Shown here in pieces: positions 8,009-16,320 of a stretch of DNA of 39,459 nt. The notes under the pieces were generated by a model that ran no database searches, had not been told where the DNA came from, and saw only the letters and a program-made list of their open reading frames with translations. This stretch comes from Aneurinibacillus danicus (GTDB lineage: Bacteria; Bacillota; Bacilli; Aneurinibacillales; Aneurinibacillaceae): NCBI RefSeq assembly GCF_007991215.1, contig NZ_BJXX01000149.1, positions 1-39,459 of the forward strand, in the 5' to 3' direction. Position 1 is the stretch's first letter; every line of letters starts with the position of its first letter. Made by a program: the position numbers and the translations under genes.

Positions 8009-8103
8009 GTTTTTGAATTGTTTCAATTATTCTGTCTATTTATGGCTTAAGATAGGATGACGAACGCTTATCTTACATGCTCATCTATCAACTCATATGC
8101 CGG

Positions 8104-9885
8104 TTAGGTTACTATCTCTTCATTCGTCAATTGATATTTGTGCAGTTTACGCATAACCGTTGTTTGATTTACATCGAGTGCTTTTGCTATTTTTCTGGTC
8201 GTCCTGTACTTGGTTAGAGCATAGGAAAGAATTTGTTTTTCCGTTTCTTCCACCGCTTTTTTGATTGGCATAATACCTGAAACTTTAACCATGGCTTGCC
8301 GGCCTTCTTTGTTAAAGTGAAAAGGCAAATCTTCCATCGAAACGACAGGCTTTCTGGAGGTCACCACGATCTGTTCAATCAAATTCTCCAGCTCTCTGAT
8401 ATTTCCGGGCCACTCATGCAATTGAAGAATAAGCTTAGAACTTTCATCCAGAGCGACCGACTGTGAGTATTTTTTATTGAATTTATGAAGGAAATGATCA
8501 ATGAGCAATAAAATATCTCTTTTTCTCTCCCGTAGCGGGGGAATACGAATTGGAACGACATGAAGCCGATAATATAAATCTTGACGAAATGCTTTTTCTT
8601 CAATCATCTGCTGCAAATTTTTGTTGGTGGCGGAGATGATGCGGATATCTACTTGTTTTTCCCGTGTACCCCCTACTTTCTTAAACGTTTTTTCTTGAAC
8701 CAGGTGGAGTATTTTCACCTGAAGATCCATGGGCATTTCGCCGATTTCATCAAGAAACAATGTACCTCCATCCGCCATCTCGACAAGACCTGCTTTTCCT
8801 TGTTTATTCGCGCCCGTAAACGCTCCCGCTTCATAACCGAATAATTCCGACTCCATTAAATTAGGCGGGATCGCTCCACAATTAACTTGCACAAAATTTT
8901 TATTCTTTCTCGGACTTAGATCATGTATAATTTTCGCTAAAACTCCTTTTCCTACCCCGGATTCGCCGTGGATAAATATGGAAGAATCCATGGGCGCCAC
9001 TTTCTGCGCCATCTCAATGACGGATATCATATTTTCTGATTGTGTGATGAGTTTATTAAAAAAGACGGTTTCTCCAGAATATTTATCTTGCTTCTCCTGC
9101 TGATTAAGTAAAGAACTCGCTTGGATAAGTTTGTGCTTCATCTCGACCAGTTCAGAAATATCCCTGGAATTACAGATAATTCGATAAAGATTACCTTCTT
9201 CATCGAAAATAGGTTTTGCCGTTGTAAAGACCGTCGTACCGTTCGGGTATGTTTGCTCCGCTGATTGAACCGTTTTCGTTTTCATGGTTTTTAGCGTAAC
9301 GGAGTTGACAATCAGTCCTTTTTCTACTAATTCTGCGACATTTTTATTTACGTAAGCTTCCGGAGGGAGACCCGTAAATCGCTTACACGATTCACTCACA
9401 AATAACGTGTTTCCTTCAGCGTCCGTTACATAGATTTCATCATAGGAAGAATTTAGGATTTGAATCAGTTCGTTATTCTTTTTTCTTAAGCTTTCCAGCT
9501 GCTCGTGCAGCGATTGATTCAACTTTAGTAAACTGGCTATTTTTTGTTGATTTTGGTACTCCTTTACTTCAGATGATGTATAGCATGTATATTGTTCATT
9601 CCTTTTTACAATAAAGTAATCGTATTTTTTGCTGTCTTCTTCAGTCAATTGTGATAGAGAATCAATGACGCGAAAGCAATAATTCAGGCAGGATCTGAGC
9701 GGCTTTTCGCAACCTTCAACGGCTATGTTTTTCCAGAAAAGCGTTTCATCCAGTACCCCCATAACCTGCAGTGCATTGTCCACGATAAGAATAGGAAATG
9801 ATTTGAGCGCCAACAAACCTTTCAGCTCTACCAGGCTAATGTCTGAAAATACCATTAGAGCTTCATTTTTTTGTGATACGTGCAT
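8104..9885 (-). CDS. Sigma-54-dependent activator 1 (PAS, AAA+, HTH)
   Basis: A 593-residue bacterial enhancer-binding protein. The N-terminal 100 residues are an unassigned sensory region, with a coiled coil at about 108-142 and a PAS domain at about 140-245 (DEIYVTDAEGNTLFVSES). The AAA+ domain has Walker A GESGVGKG (307-314), the sigma-54 contact loop GAFTGA (354-359), Walker B GGTLFLDEIG and an intact arginine-finger region (FRQDLYYRL). The C-terminal helix-turn-helix (TTRKIAKALDVNQTTVMRKL) is of the TyrR/RocR type. No response-regulator receiver domain is present, so it probably senses a small molecule. ATG 9885 follows GAGGTGA. The gene has its own sigma-54-type promoter and sits between the symporter and the flavoenzyme, both with such promoters. 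These are its likely targets. Confidence 0.92.
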   Translation of the reverse strand: MHVSQKNEALMVFSDISLVELKGLLALKSFPILIVDNALQVMGVLDETLFWKNIAVEGCEKPLRSCLNYCFRVIDSLSQLTEEDSKKYDYFIVKRNEQYTCYTSSEVKEYQNQQKIASLLKLNQSLHEQLESLRKKNNELIQILNSSYDEIYVTDAEGNTLFVSESCKRFTGLPPEAYVNKNVAELVEKGLIVNSVTLKTMKTKTVQSAEQTYPNGTTVFTTAKPIFDEEGNLYRIICNSRDISELVEMKHKLIQASSLLNQQEKQDKYSGETVFFNKLITQSENMISVIEMAQKVAPMDSSIFIHGESGVGKGVLAKIIHDLSPRKNKNFVQVNCGAIPPNLMESELFGYEAGAFTGANKQGKAGLVEMADGGTLFLDEIGEMPMDLQVKILHLVQEKTFKKVGGTREKQVDIRIISATNKNLQQMIEEKAFRQDLYYRLHVVPIRIPPLRERKRDILLLIDHFLHKFNKKYSQSVALDESSKLILQLHEWPGNIRELENLIEQIVVTSRKPVVSMEDLPFHFNKEGRQAMVKVSGIMPIKKAVEETEKQILSYALTKYRTTRKIAKALDVNQTTVMRKLHKYQLTNEEIVT

Positions 9886-9927
9886 ACAATCACCTCATAT
9901 ATATTTAGGAAGCGATACACTAATGTA

Positions 9928-9944
9928 AAGCAATTATCATACCA
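9928..9944 (-). promoter_or_regulatory. Sigma-54-type promoter of activator 1
   Basis: The minus strand reads TGGTATGATAATTGCTT, with GG (9943-9942) and GC (9931-9930) 10 nt apart. It lies about 45 nt before the activator start. A palindrome ATGTATACAT begins at the -24 edge (9944-9953). This points to self-activation. Confidence 0.7.
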
Positions 9945-10341
9945 TGTATACATTGATAATAAAAAGCTGCACAATGTTGAATATTTCGTAAATTTTATCC
10001 TGGATTAAACACATTTCATAACAGAATGAACACATTTTGCATCAGTTCGTTCCGTTCGTATGCTTCTCCTTCAGTGTATGCTCTTTCTTGTTTTTAATTA
10101 TTTGTAAGCGTTTTACTCTTTGTAAGAGAAGCGTTTTTTGTTTGGATTTGCTGAACCTGTTTTGCATCATAATGTTGCAAAATAGGTTCAGTTTTTACTG
10201 GAAACAAAAATAATACACCTATCGATGCATAAATTATACAAAATTTAATGCTTATTGTGAAATTTCTTTATATAATTTGCCGAATACGGCTGTGTTTTAT
10301 ACTGTATGAATTATTTATCAACCCTATCTTGTAAAGAAGAG
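9945..10341. other. Intergenic region between divergent activator 1 and flavoenzyme genes
   Basis: There is no gene here that I can support. The region holds a 16-bp hairpin at 10151-10191 followed by TTTTT. There is also a repeated AAACGCTT-like motif around 10108-10136, and two copies of AACACATTT (near 10008 and 10029). The enhancer sites for the two flanking sigma-54 promoters should lie in it, but I could not single them out. Confidence 0.5.
10151..10196 (+). terminator. Strong hairpin with T run in a divergent intergenic region
   Basis: CTGAACCTGTTTTGCA (10151-10166) pairs with TGCAAAATAGGTTCAG (10176-10191), with a single G-U pair, and is followed by TTTTT. It has terminator form, yet no plus-strand gene precedes it. 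It may insulate the flavoenzyme promoter or end an unrecognised small RNA. Confidence 0.6.
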
Positions 10342-10357
10342 TGGCATGATAGTTGCT
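10342..10357 (+). promoter_or_regulatory. Sigma-54 promoter of the flavoenzyme gene
   Basis: TGGCATGATAGTTGCT, with GG (10343-10344) and GC (10355-10356) separated by 10 nt. It is a near-consensus match, about 100 nt before the start codon. Confidence 0.88.
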
Positions 10358-10456
10358 TTTGTAAAAAGGGCGAACCACACAACAATTCTTTTAAAAGTAA
10401 GAATGAGGAAAATGAGTGCAGGCAGAACGATATCGCTTACAAAGGAGTGAATGATA

Positions 10457-12445
10457 GTGGCTCAGTTCAAGCATCTATTTGAAAAAATAACGATTGGTAC
10501 TACCGAATTAAAAAACAGAATTTTAAGCACTGCGCATCAGACGAATCACGTGGCAAACGGTATTCCTACATCGGAGATGACAGCCTACCATGTAGCTCGC
10601 GCTAAGGGAGGGGTCGGCCTTATTGTTCTCGAAGCGGCTGCTGTGCATCCATCGGGAATGCTGACGACTCATACTATTGCGGGATATGACGACAGAGTAA
10701 TACCCGCTTATTCTGAAATTGCCGAGCAGTTGCATAAATACGGAACCAAAGTATTCGCTCAGTTGTTTCACGGAGGCAGGGAAGTGGTGTCGAGCGATTA
10801 CCGCAATGCTGCGTGGGCTCCGTCCGCAGAGCCCAGTTTGCGGTTCGGGGCTATGCCCAGGCCCATGAGCCTTGAGGAAATCGAGCAGGTCATCGACGGA
10901 TTTGCTTTATCAGCAAAATTAGCCAGGGAAGCTGGACTTGACGGAGTAGAAATCTGCTGCTCTCACGGATATCTTCCGGCACAATTTTGGTCCAGTCATA
11001 TTAATCATCGCACGGACCAATACGGCGGGTCCTTTGAGAATCGCATGCGCTTTATTATTGAGGTCCTGGAACGCGTATGGCAGGCGGTAGGTGAAGATTA
11101 TACGGTGGGGATTCGGATGAGTTCAGACGAGATGACCATGGACGGTACAACCATAGTGGATGCCGTGAACATTGTCGAATACTTAGTGGACCAAGTTCGT
11201 GTTGACTTCATCAATGTCACGGCAGGGGACTCAAGCACGTATGCCGGTTCGACCCATATTGCACCGCCGTCTCCTGTAAAGCATGCTTACCTCTCTCCTC
11301 ATGGGTTTAAGATTCGGATGGCCGGGGCCGTTCCTGTCTTTATAGGATCGCGGATTATCGATCCGGTGGAAGCGGAACAAATCGTAGCCTCTGGAAAGGC
11401 GGATGTAGTAGGGATGACCCGCGCTTTAATTGTTGATCCGGAGATGCCGAATAAGGCAATGAAAGGGGAGCTTCACTCGATTGACGCTTGTCTGGGGTGT
11501 CTTCAGGCCTGTATCGGCCATTACCATAAGGGTCTTACGATTGGATGCGTACAGAATCCGACAGCCGGCAAGGAGGCGGAGCTGCAGCCGCTTATTCAGC
11601 AGTCAAGGACGAGACAGCGCGTGATCGTTGTAGGGGCTGGACCGGCTGGATTACAAGCCGCCCTGACTGCCGATGCGCAGGGACACGAAGTTACCTTAGT
11701 AGACCAGAGTGAAGCGATTGGCGGGTTGTTACGAACAATGCGCCGGGCTCCGATGCGCCAGGAATTGGCGGAAACGATGCTGGATAATTATTCGCGGAAG
11801 TTATCGCAAAGTAATGTAAACATCGAGTTGGGGCGAAAGATAAGCCGGGATGATTTATTGGAACTAAAACCTGACGCGATCATCTGTGCAGTGGGATCAA
11901 GGCCTTACCTGCCGCATGTAGAAGGGATCGATGATTCCCGTGTGATGACGGTTGACCATCTTTTTAGCGGAAATCCCAGGGCGGTGGGACATCGTGTACT
12001 GGTATTTGATTTCGCCGGTGATTGGCCTGGAGTGGAAGCGGCCATCTTCTTAGCGGAAAAAGGGCATGACGTAACGTTGATTTCTGCTAAGCTCCACATT
12101 GGACAAGAAGTTCATCAGTACCTTCGCAACGAATATCTGAAGAAACTCTATCAATTAAAGGTACATCTCCGCCCCCACTATGATTTTGGCGGCATTCGTA
12201 ACGGCCGTGTAATTATTCGTCATTTATTTTCGCATGATACGGAAATGGTTGAAGAATGGGATACGGTGGTCTTATCGCAGGGACGTGTTCCAAACATTGA
12301 GCTCTATGAACAAGTGAAGGATATCGCTCCAGTCGTCCGGCAGATTGGGGATTGTCTTGCACCCCGCACGATAGAAGAAGCAACTTATGAGGGAATGATA
12401 TCGGCACTACATCTCGGTGTCATACGAACAGAAATGCATATATAA
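10457..12445 (+). CDS. OYE-type FMN/4Fe-4S/FAD oxidoreductase
   Basis: A 662-residue enzyme of the 2,4-dienoyl-CoA reductase / trimethylamine dehydrogenase / N-methylproline demethylase group. Residues 1-340 form an Old Yellow Enzyme barrel (FKHLFEKITIGTTELKNRI; HGYLPAQFWSSHINHRTDQY then GGSFENRMRF). The cluster-binding pattern CLGCLQAC...GC follows. From about residue 390 there is an FAD/NAD(P) domain (VIVVGAGPAGLQAA; VTLVDQ). Such enzymes oxidise or reduce amines and enoyl compounds, and the substrate cannot be read from sequence. GTG 10457 is preferred because AAAGGAG lies 9 nt upstream; ATG 10451 in the same frame is only 3 nt away. Its sigma-54 promoter and the adjacent activator point to inducible catabolism. 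Confidence 0.88.
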   Translation: MAQFKHLFEKITIGTTELKNRILSTAHQTNHVANGIPTSEMTAYHVARAKGGVGLIVLEAAAVHPSGMLTTHTIAGYDDRVIPAYSEIAEQLHKYGTKVFAQLFHGGREVVSSDYRNAAWAPSAEPSLRFGAMPRPMSLEEIEQVIDGFALSAKLAREAGLDGVEICCSHGYLPAQFWSSHINHRTDQYGGSFENRMRFIIEVLERVWQAVGEDYTVGIRMSSDEMTMDGTTIVDAVNIVEYLVDQVRVDFINVTAGDSSTYAGSTHIAPPSPVKHAYLSPHGFKIRMAGAVPVFIGSRIIDPVEAEQIVASGKADVVGMTRALIVDPEMPNKAMKGELHSIDACLGCLQACIGHYHKGLTIGCVQNPTAGKEAELQPLIQQSRTRQRVIVVGAGPAGLQAALTADAQGHEVTLVDQSEAIGGLLRTMRRAPMRQELAETMLDNYSRKLSQSNVNIELGRKISRDDLLELKPDAIICAVGSRPYLPHVEGIDDSRVMTVDHLFSGNPRAVGHRVLVFDFAGDWPGVEAAIFLAEKGHDVTLISAKLHIGQEVHQYLRNEYLKKLYQLKVHLRPHYDFGGIRNGRVIIRHLFSHDTEMVEEWDTVVLSQGRVPNIELYEQVKDIAPVVRQIGDCLAPRTIEEATYEGMISALHLGVIRTEMHI

Positions 12446-12454
12446 AAGACATTG

Positions 12455-12504
12455 GGCTGGGTGTGACGGGTTGCCAAACCACTAGTTGTCACATTCAGCC
12501 TTTT
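12455..12504 (+). terminator. Terminator after the flavoenzyme gene
   Basis: A 13-bp stem, GGCTGGGTGTGAC (12455-12467) with GTCACATTCAGCC (12488-12500) using G-U pairs, then TTTT. Confidence 0.85.
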
Positions 12505-12595
12505 CTATGCGCTCATTGTGCGCGATAGCGGAGCTGCCTTGTTTGCAGAACCGTTCACCATTAGAAAAAGCAACATTGATTCAAATCGGAATAAA

Positions 12596-12614
12596 TTGAG
12601 TAAGGTTTAACTCG
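12596..12614. promoter_or_regulatory. Activator-2 box before the TPP-enzyme gene
   Basis: GAGTAAGGTTTAACTC (12598-12613) is an inverted repeat, GAGT-N8-ACTC. The flanks ATTGAGT and ACTC(G/A)TTTTTTTC also recur at 16320-16346, in the promoter of activator 2. It lies about 60 bp upstream of the -24 element, a usable enhancer position. Confidence 0.65.
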
Positions 12615-12675
12615 TTTTTTTCGTAATATAGACGAGAAATTCAGTTAATTCCTATGCTAATAGGGATTTTTTCAT

Positions 12676-12692
12676 TGGCATTTCTTTTGCAT
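12676..12692 (+). promoter_or_regulatory. Sigma-54 promoter of the TPP-enzyme gene
   Basis: TGGCATTTCTTTTGCAT, with GG (12677-12678) and GC (12689-12690) 10 nt apart. The leader to the start codon is about 120 nt. Confidence 0.85.
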
Positions 12693-12816
12693 AAAACGTT
12701 ACATGTAGAAACAACATCCGTGCACTCTTCTTTAAGATTTAATAATATAGAAGAAAGCACTAAGAGGAAACGACAATTCTATATACTACGTTGAAGGAAA
12801 CAGGAGGGGCGGAACA

Positions 12817-14478
12817 ATGAAAGTAAGTGGAGGCAGAGCCGTTGTTGATATTCTAGTAAAAGAAGGCGTAAAGAAGGCATTTTGTGTGCCGGGAGAAAGC
12901 TATTTGGGTGTCCTGGATGCATTATATGAACATCCGCAAATTGAACTGATTTCTGCCCGCCATGAGGGGGGCGCTTCTTTTATGGCGGAAGGATACGCCA
13001 AGGCGTCTGGCGAGGTGGGGGTTTGCATGGCAACCCGGGGCGTAGGGGCTGCAAACTTGGCTATTGGCATTCATACCGCAAGTCAAGATTCGACACCGCT
13101 CGTTGCGCTTATCGGACAAGTGGAACGGCCATTTAAAGAAAAAGAGGCGTTTCAAGAAGTGGATCTGGTCGGGTTTTTTCGTCATTTGTGCAAGTGGACA
13201 GTAGAAATTGACCGGGTAGAGCGGATTCCGGAATTGCTGCACCGCGCATTTCACATGGCCCGTTCTGGACGTCCCGGACCGGTCGTGGTCGCTTTGCCCC
13301 ACGATATGCTGGAAGACGAAGCTGAAATGGTAGAACTTCCTGTGTATCGGTCTCTTCCTCCGCAGCCGCATATAGAAGAAGTAAAGCAAGCTGTAGAAAT
13401 GATACAAAAGGCAGAGCAGCCTGTGTTGATTGCGGGTGGCGGCGTGATTCATGCCCGTGCTACCCCCCTGCTTGTCGAGTTCGCCGAAGCGATGAGCATA
13501 CCGGTCGTGACCGCTTTTCGCCGCTACGATGCCTTTCCAAACCTGCATTCTTGCTATGCGGGCTGGCTTGGATTCGGGACGCCAGCCTACCTGCTTGAAG
13601 CGATTCGGGATGCGGACCTGGTGGTTGCATTAGGAACACGATTTTCCCAGGTGGGGACGCAGGATTATACGCTGTTATCCGAGAAGACACGCTTGATTCA
13701 TATCGATATTTCCCCAGACGTGTTTGGGAAAGTGTACGCGCCTTCTCTCGCCGTGACAGCAGATACCCGTGCATTCTTACAGCAGGCGCTGCAAGTCGCT
13801 GTTCCGTCGGACCCTGCAAGACAAGAAAGAACAAAAGCGCTGCATGCAAAATATATTGAATTTTCCGAAGTAAAAGCGGACTACAAAGAAGACTGGGTCG
13901 ATATGGATGGACTTCTGCATGATGTCGTGTCACATCTTCCGAAAGATTCGATCATTACCAATGATGCAGGGAATTTCTTCGGATGGCTCTCACGGTATTA
14001 TCGATTTGAAAAACCAAACACGTATGTAGGCCCCACCTCTGGAGCAATGGGATATGGCCTGCCTGCGGCCATCGGAGCGAAATTGGCAAAGCCCGATAAA
14101 ACCGTGGTGTCTTTTTCCGGGGACGGCGGTTTTATGATGACGGTACAGGAGATTGAAACAGCGGTACGGTACCAGGTGCCGGTGATCTCGATCGTTGTGA
14201 ACAACAATAGGTATGGCACCATTCGGATGCACCAGGAGATGCATTTTCCGAATCGAGTCGTGGGAACAAATCTATCCAATCCGGATTTCGCTGAGCTTGC
14301 CCGCTTATTCGGCGCACATGGTGAAAAAGTGAAAAAAAACAGCGACTTTGTTCCGGCTCTCCAAAGATCCATCGCTTCAGGTCTTCCGGCGGTCATCGAA
14401 GTCGTAACCAATCCCGAGATTTTATCTGTCAGCCAAGACAAAACAAAAGCAAGACGAAACATGGTATGCAACCAATAA
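12817..14478 (+). CDS. Thiamine-diphosphate-dependent decarboxylase/carboligase
   Basis: A 553-residue member of the acetolactate synthase-like TPP family. The catalytic Glu50 lies in SARHEGGASFMAEGYA. The central domain (about 190-320) has VLIAGGGVIHARAT. The cofactor motif is GDGGFMMTVQEIETA, followed by VVNNNRYGT. Acetolactate synthase for branched-chain amino acids is unlikely, because no small subunit or ilv gene is present and the gene has a sigma-54 promoter. The next gene is an aldehyde dehydrogenase remnant, which fits a 2-oxo-acid decarboxylase that makes an aldehyde, as AruI does in arginine catabolism. That reading is inference. The ribosome site GGAGGGGCGG precedes ATG 12817. Confidence 0.85.
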   Translation: MKVSGGRAVVDILVKEGVKKAFCVPGESYLGVLDALYEHPQIELISARHEGGASFMAEGYAKASGEVGVCMATRGVGAANLAIGIHTASQDSTPLVALIGQVERPFKEKEAFQEVDLVGFFRHLCKWTVEIDRVERIPELLHRAFHMARSGRPGPVVVALPHDMLEDEAEMVELPVYRSLPPQPHIEEVKQAVEMIQKAEQPVLIAGGGVIHARATPLLVEFAEAMSIPVVTAFRRYDAFPNLHSCYAGWLGFGTPAYLLEAIRDADLVVALGTRFSQVGTQDYTLLSEKTRLIHIDISPDVFGKVYAPSLAVTADTRAFLQQALQVAVPSDPARQERTKALHAKYIEFSEVKADYKEDWVDMDGLLHDVVSHLPKDSIITNDAGNFFGWLSRYYRFEKPNTYVGPTSGAMGYGLPAAIGAKLAKPDKTVVSFSGDGGFMMTVQEIETAVRYQVPVISIVVNNNRYGTIRMHQEMHFPNRVVGTNLSNPDFAELARLFGAHGEKVKKNSDFVPALQRSIASGLPAVIEVVTNPEILSVSQDKTKARRNMVCNQ

Positions 14479-14487
14479 AGATAAAGA

Positions 14488-14819
14488 CTGGCGAAAACAG
14501 CGTTCCCATTCTGGAGAAAGCTCTCCTTCCGGCAACGTGCGGCGTACCTGCAGAAAGCGGCTGATATTTTGAAAGCCAACCTGCAGGAAGTCAGCCGGGA
14601 TTTGACGTTGGAAGAAGGGAAAACGTTAGTAGAAGGTGTTAGCGTTTTATTGAAGAAATTGAAGTCGGGATTGTTCATGTAAATTCGGAAACGGCCGGCT
14701 CCGAACCACAGGTGCCGTTCGGCGGCTGCAAGAATTCGAGTACAGGTTCGCGTGAGCAGGGCAAGACGGCGATCGAATTCTATACGCAGGTGAAGACCGT
14801 CTATATGGATCGCATGTGA
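14488..14819 (+). pseudogene. Aldehyde dehydrogenase remnant
   Basis: Two pieces of an aldehyde dehydrogenase remain. From 14488 one frame reads AFPFWRKLSFRQRAAYLQK, then AADIL...DLTLEEGKTLVEG, the N-terminal region of the family. From 14646 another frame reads [20 protein letters not shown], then [16 protein letters not shown] and [14 protein letters not shown] to the stop at 14817-14819, which is the family C-terminus. About 400 residues between them, including the catalytic Cys and Glu, are gone, and no start codon or ribosome site remains. The preserved order after the TPP enzyme suggests that the two once formed an operon oxidising the aldehyde product. Confidence 0.88.
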
Positions 14820-14846
14820 GTACACTTTAATAAAGCTACCTAACGA

Positions 14847-14870
14847 AGCCCGGCTGCAGCCGGGCTTTTC
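14847..14870. terminator. Bidirectional terminator
   Basis: GCCCGGC (14848-14854) and GCCGGGC (14859-14865) form a perfect stem with loop TGCA, followed by TTTT on the plus strand. It lies between the aldehyde dehydrogenase remnant and the convergent activator 2. Confidence 0.85.
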
Positions 14871-14874
14871 GGCG

Positions 14875-16260
14875 CTAGTCTTTATAAAAGTCTAGGTCGC
14901 TGCAATACTTCCGCACCAATCTTGATGCTTTCGATTGGCTAATGGATAAGTGTTCTGCTACTTTTCTTGTGCTTCTGTATTTTGTATAGGAATCGACGAC
15001 AATATTTTTTTCAACTTCCTCCAATATGGATTGTAGAGAAGAAAGCGACGGCTTTACAGATGAGACGTGCGGTTTTATATTCTCTACTATAATCGGCGGT
15101 AAATCGGAAACTTGGATCATTCCGTCACTTGTAACGACTAAACTTTCGATCAGGTTTTCTAACTGCCGAATGTTTCCGGGCCACTCATAATTATAAAAAA
15201 TATCGAGTACTTCTTGTGAAATAATACGATTTACTTGGTATTTTCGGTTGAATGCAGATAGAAAATAGTAGGTTAACGGAATGATGTCTTCTTTTCTCTC
15301 CCGCAATGGAGGAATCTGCAGATTCACCACATTCAGCCGATAATATAAATCCTCTCTGAATTGCTTATTTTGTACCATTTCGTATAAATTCCGGTTGGTA
15401 GCGGAAAGAATGCGAATGTCCACCTTTTTTACCTCTTTGCCGCCGACAGGGAGAAATTCCAAATCTTGAATCACCTGTAAAAGTTTTGCCTGGATTTTGG
15501 GTGAAATCTCTCCGATCTCATCCAGAAATACGGTGCCCCCATTTGCAATTTCAAGTAGGCCCTGTTTCCCGTTTTTGACCGCTCCGGTAAAGGCGCCTTC
15601 CGCATAGCCAAACAGCTCCGACTCCAGCAGTTCTTCGGGAATGGCCGCGCAGTTGATCGACAAGAAGGGAGCATGGCTCCGGTGACTTTTCTTGTGAAGG
15701 TATTTGGCGATAACGCCTTTTCCGGTGCCGGACTCTCCTTGAATCAGAATGTTTGTGTCGACCCTGGCCACCTTGTCGCATAGCTTGATTACATTATTCA
15801 TTTTCTCGTTGTTTGTAATCACATTTTCTTTATAGGCGTCAGTCAGGTCAGCCGCTTCTATTTCTTGCTCATCCGATATGTGAATATCTTTGTAATTCGG
15901 TTCTTGTCCGGTCGTAATGATGAGCTCGATTTCCTGTTTATCGTTCAATAACGGGATCGCCGTAGTGATGAGTTCTTTGCCTACATATGTGATTTGTTTA
16001 ATTGTTACCGCTTTCTTTTCTTTGAAGACAAGTGGAAGAATGGGAGGTTTCCAATAATCTTTCGTGGTAAGTTCATCATTTGTTTTCCCTACGACATTTT
16101 CTAATTTGATTCCGTAGTGTCGTTCACATGCTTTGTTTACATAGACAATGCGGGCATCCTTATCTAAAACATAAATTTCATTGGGCGAATGGTCCAAAAT
16201 CTTTTTTAAAACCTCGTTGCTCATCTCGATTTTTTTTTCATCGTTCATGGAATGATTCAA
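14875..16260 (-). CDS. Sigma-54-dependent activator 2 (PAS, AAA+, HTH)
   Basis: A 461-residue enhancer-binding protein. A PAS domain occupies about residues 15-118 (SPNEIYVLDKDARIVYVNKA). The AAA+ domain has Walker A GESGTGKG (175-182), the intact GAFTGA loop (222-227), Walker B GGTVFLDEIG and FREDLYYRL. The C-terminal helix-turn-helix reads STRKVAEHLSISQSKASRLV. It lacks the extra N-terminal region found in activator 1. The TTG at 16260 is preferred, with AGGAGG 7 nt upstream; a TTG two codons earlier is too close. It sits convergent to the TPP-enzyme gene and shares a GAGT-N8-ACTC box with that gene's control region, so it probably activates it and controls itself. Confidence 0.92.
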   Translation of the reverse strand: MNHSMNDEKKIEMSNEVLKKILDHSPNEIYVLDKDARIVYVNKACERHYGIKLENVVGKTNDELTTKDYWKPPILPLVFKEKKAVTIKQITYVGKELITTAIPLLNDKQEIELIITTGQEPNYKDIHISDEQEIEAADLTDAYKENVITNNEKMNNVIKLCDKVARVDTNILIQGESGTGKGVIAKYLHKKSHRSHAPFLSINCAAIPEELLESELFGYAEGAFTGAVKNGKQGLLEIANGGTVFLDEIGEISPKIQAKLLQVIQDLEFLPVGGKEVKKVDIRILSATNRNLYEMVQNKQFREDLYYRLNVVNLQIPPLRERKEDIIPLTYYFLSAFNRKYQVNRIISQEVLDIFYNYEWPGNIRQLENLIESLVVTSDGMIQVSDLPPIIVENIKPHVSSVKPSLSSLQSILEEVEKNIVVDSYTKYRSTRKVAEHLSISQSKASRLVRKYCSDLDFYKD

Positions 16261-16320
16261 GGCCAAACCTCCTGTATATATGATTGCGCTTTCAATAAAC
16301 CGAGTCTGAAATAACTGAAT

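Noticed and set aside
10008-10038. Two direct copies of AACACATTT in the divergent intergenic region
   Set aside because: The copies are short, A/T-rich and not repeated at the other sigma-54 promoters. They are not enough for an operator call.
13998-14825. A 275-codon open frame antisense to the TPP enzyme and aldehyde dehydrogenase remnant
   Set aside because: It overlaps a clearly coding strand, and its composition is that of an out-of-frame shadow.
16286-16301. GG-N10-GC spacing on the minus strand before activator 2 as a fifth sigma-54 promoter
   Set aside because: Only the GG and GC match. The rest (GGTTTATTGAAAGC) departs from the consensus, and a better sigma-A promoter is present.
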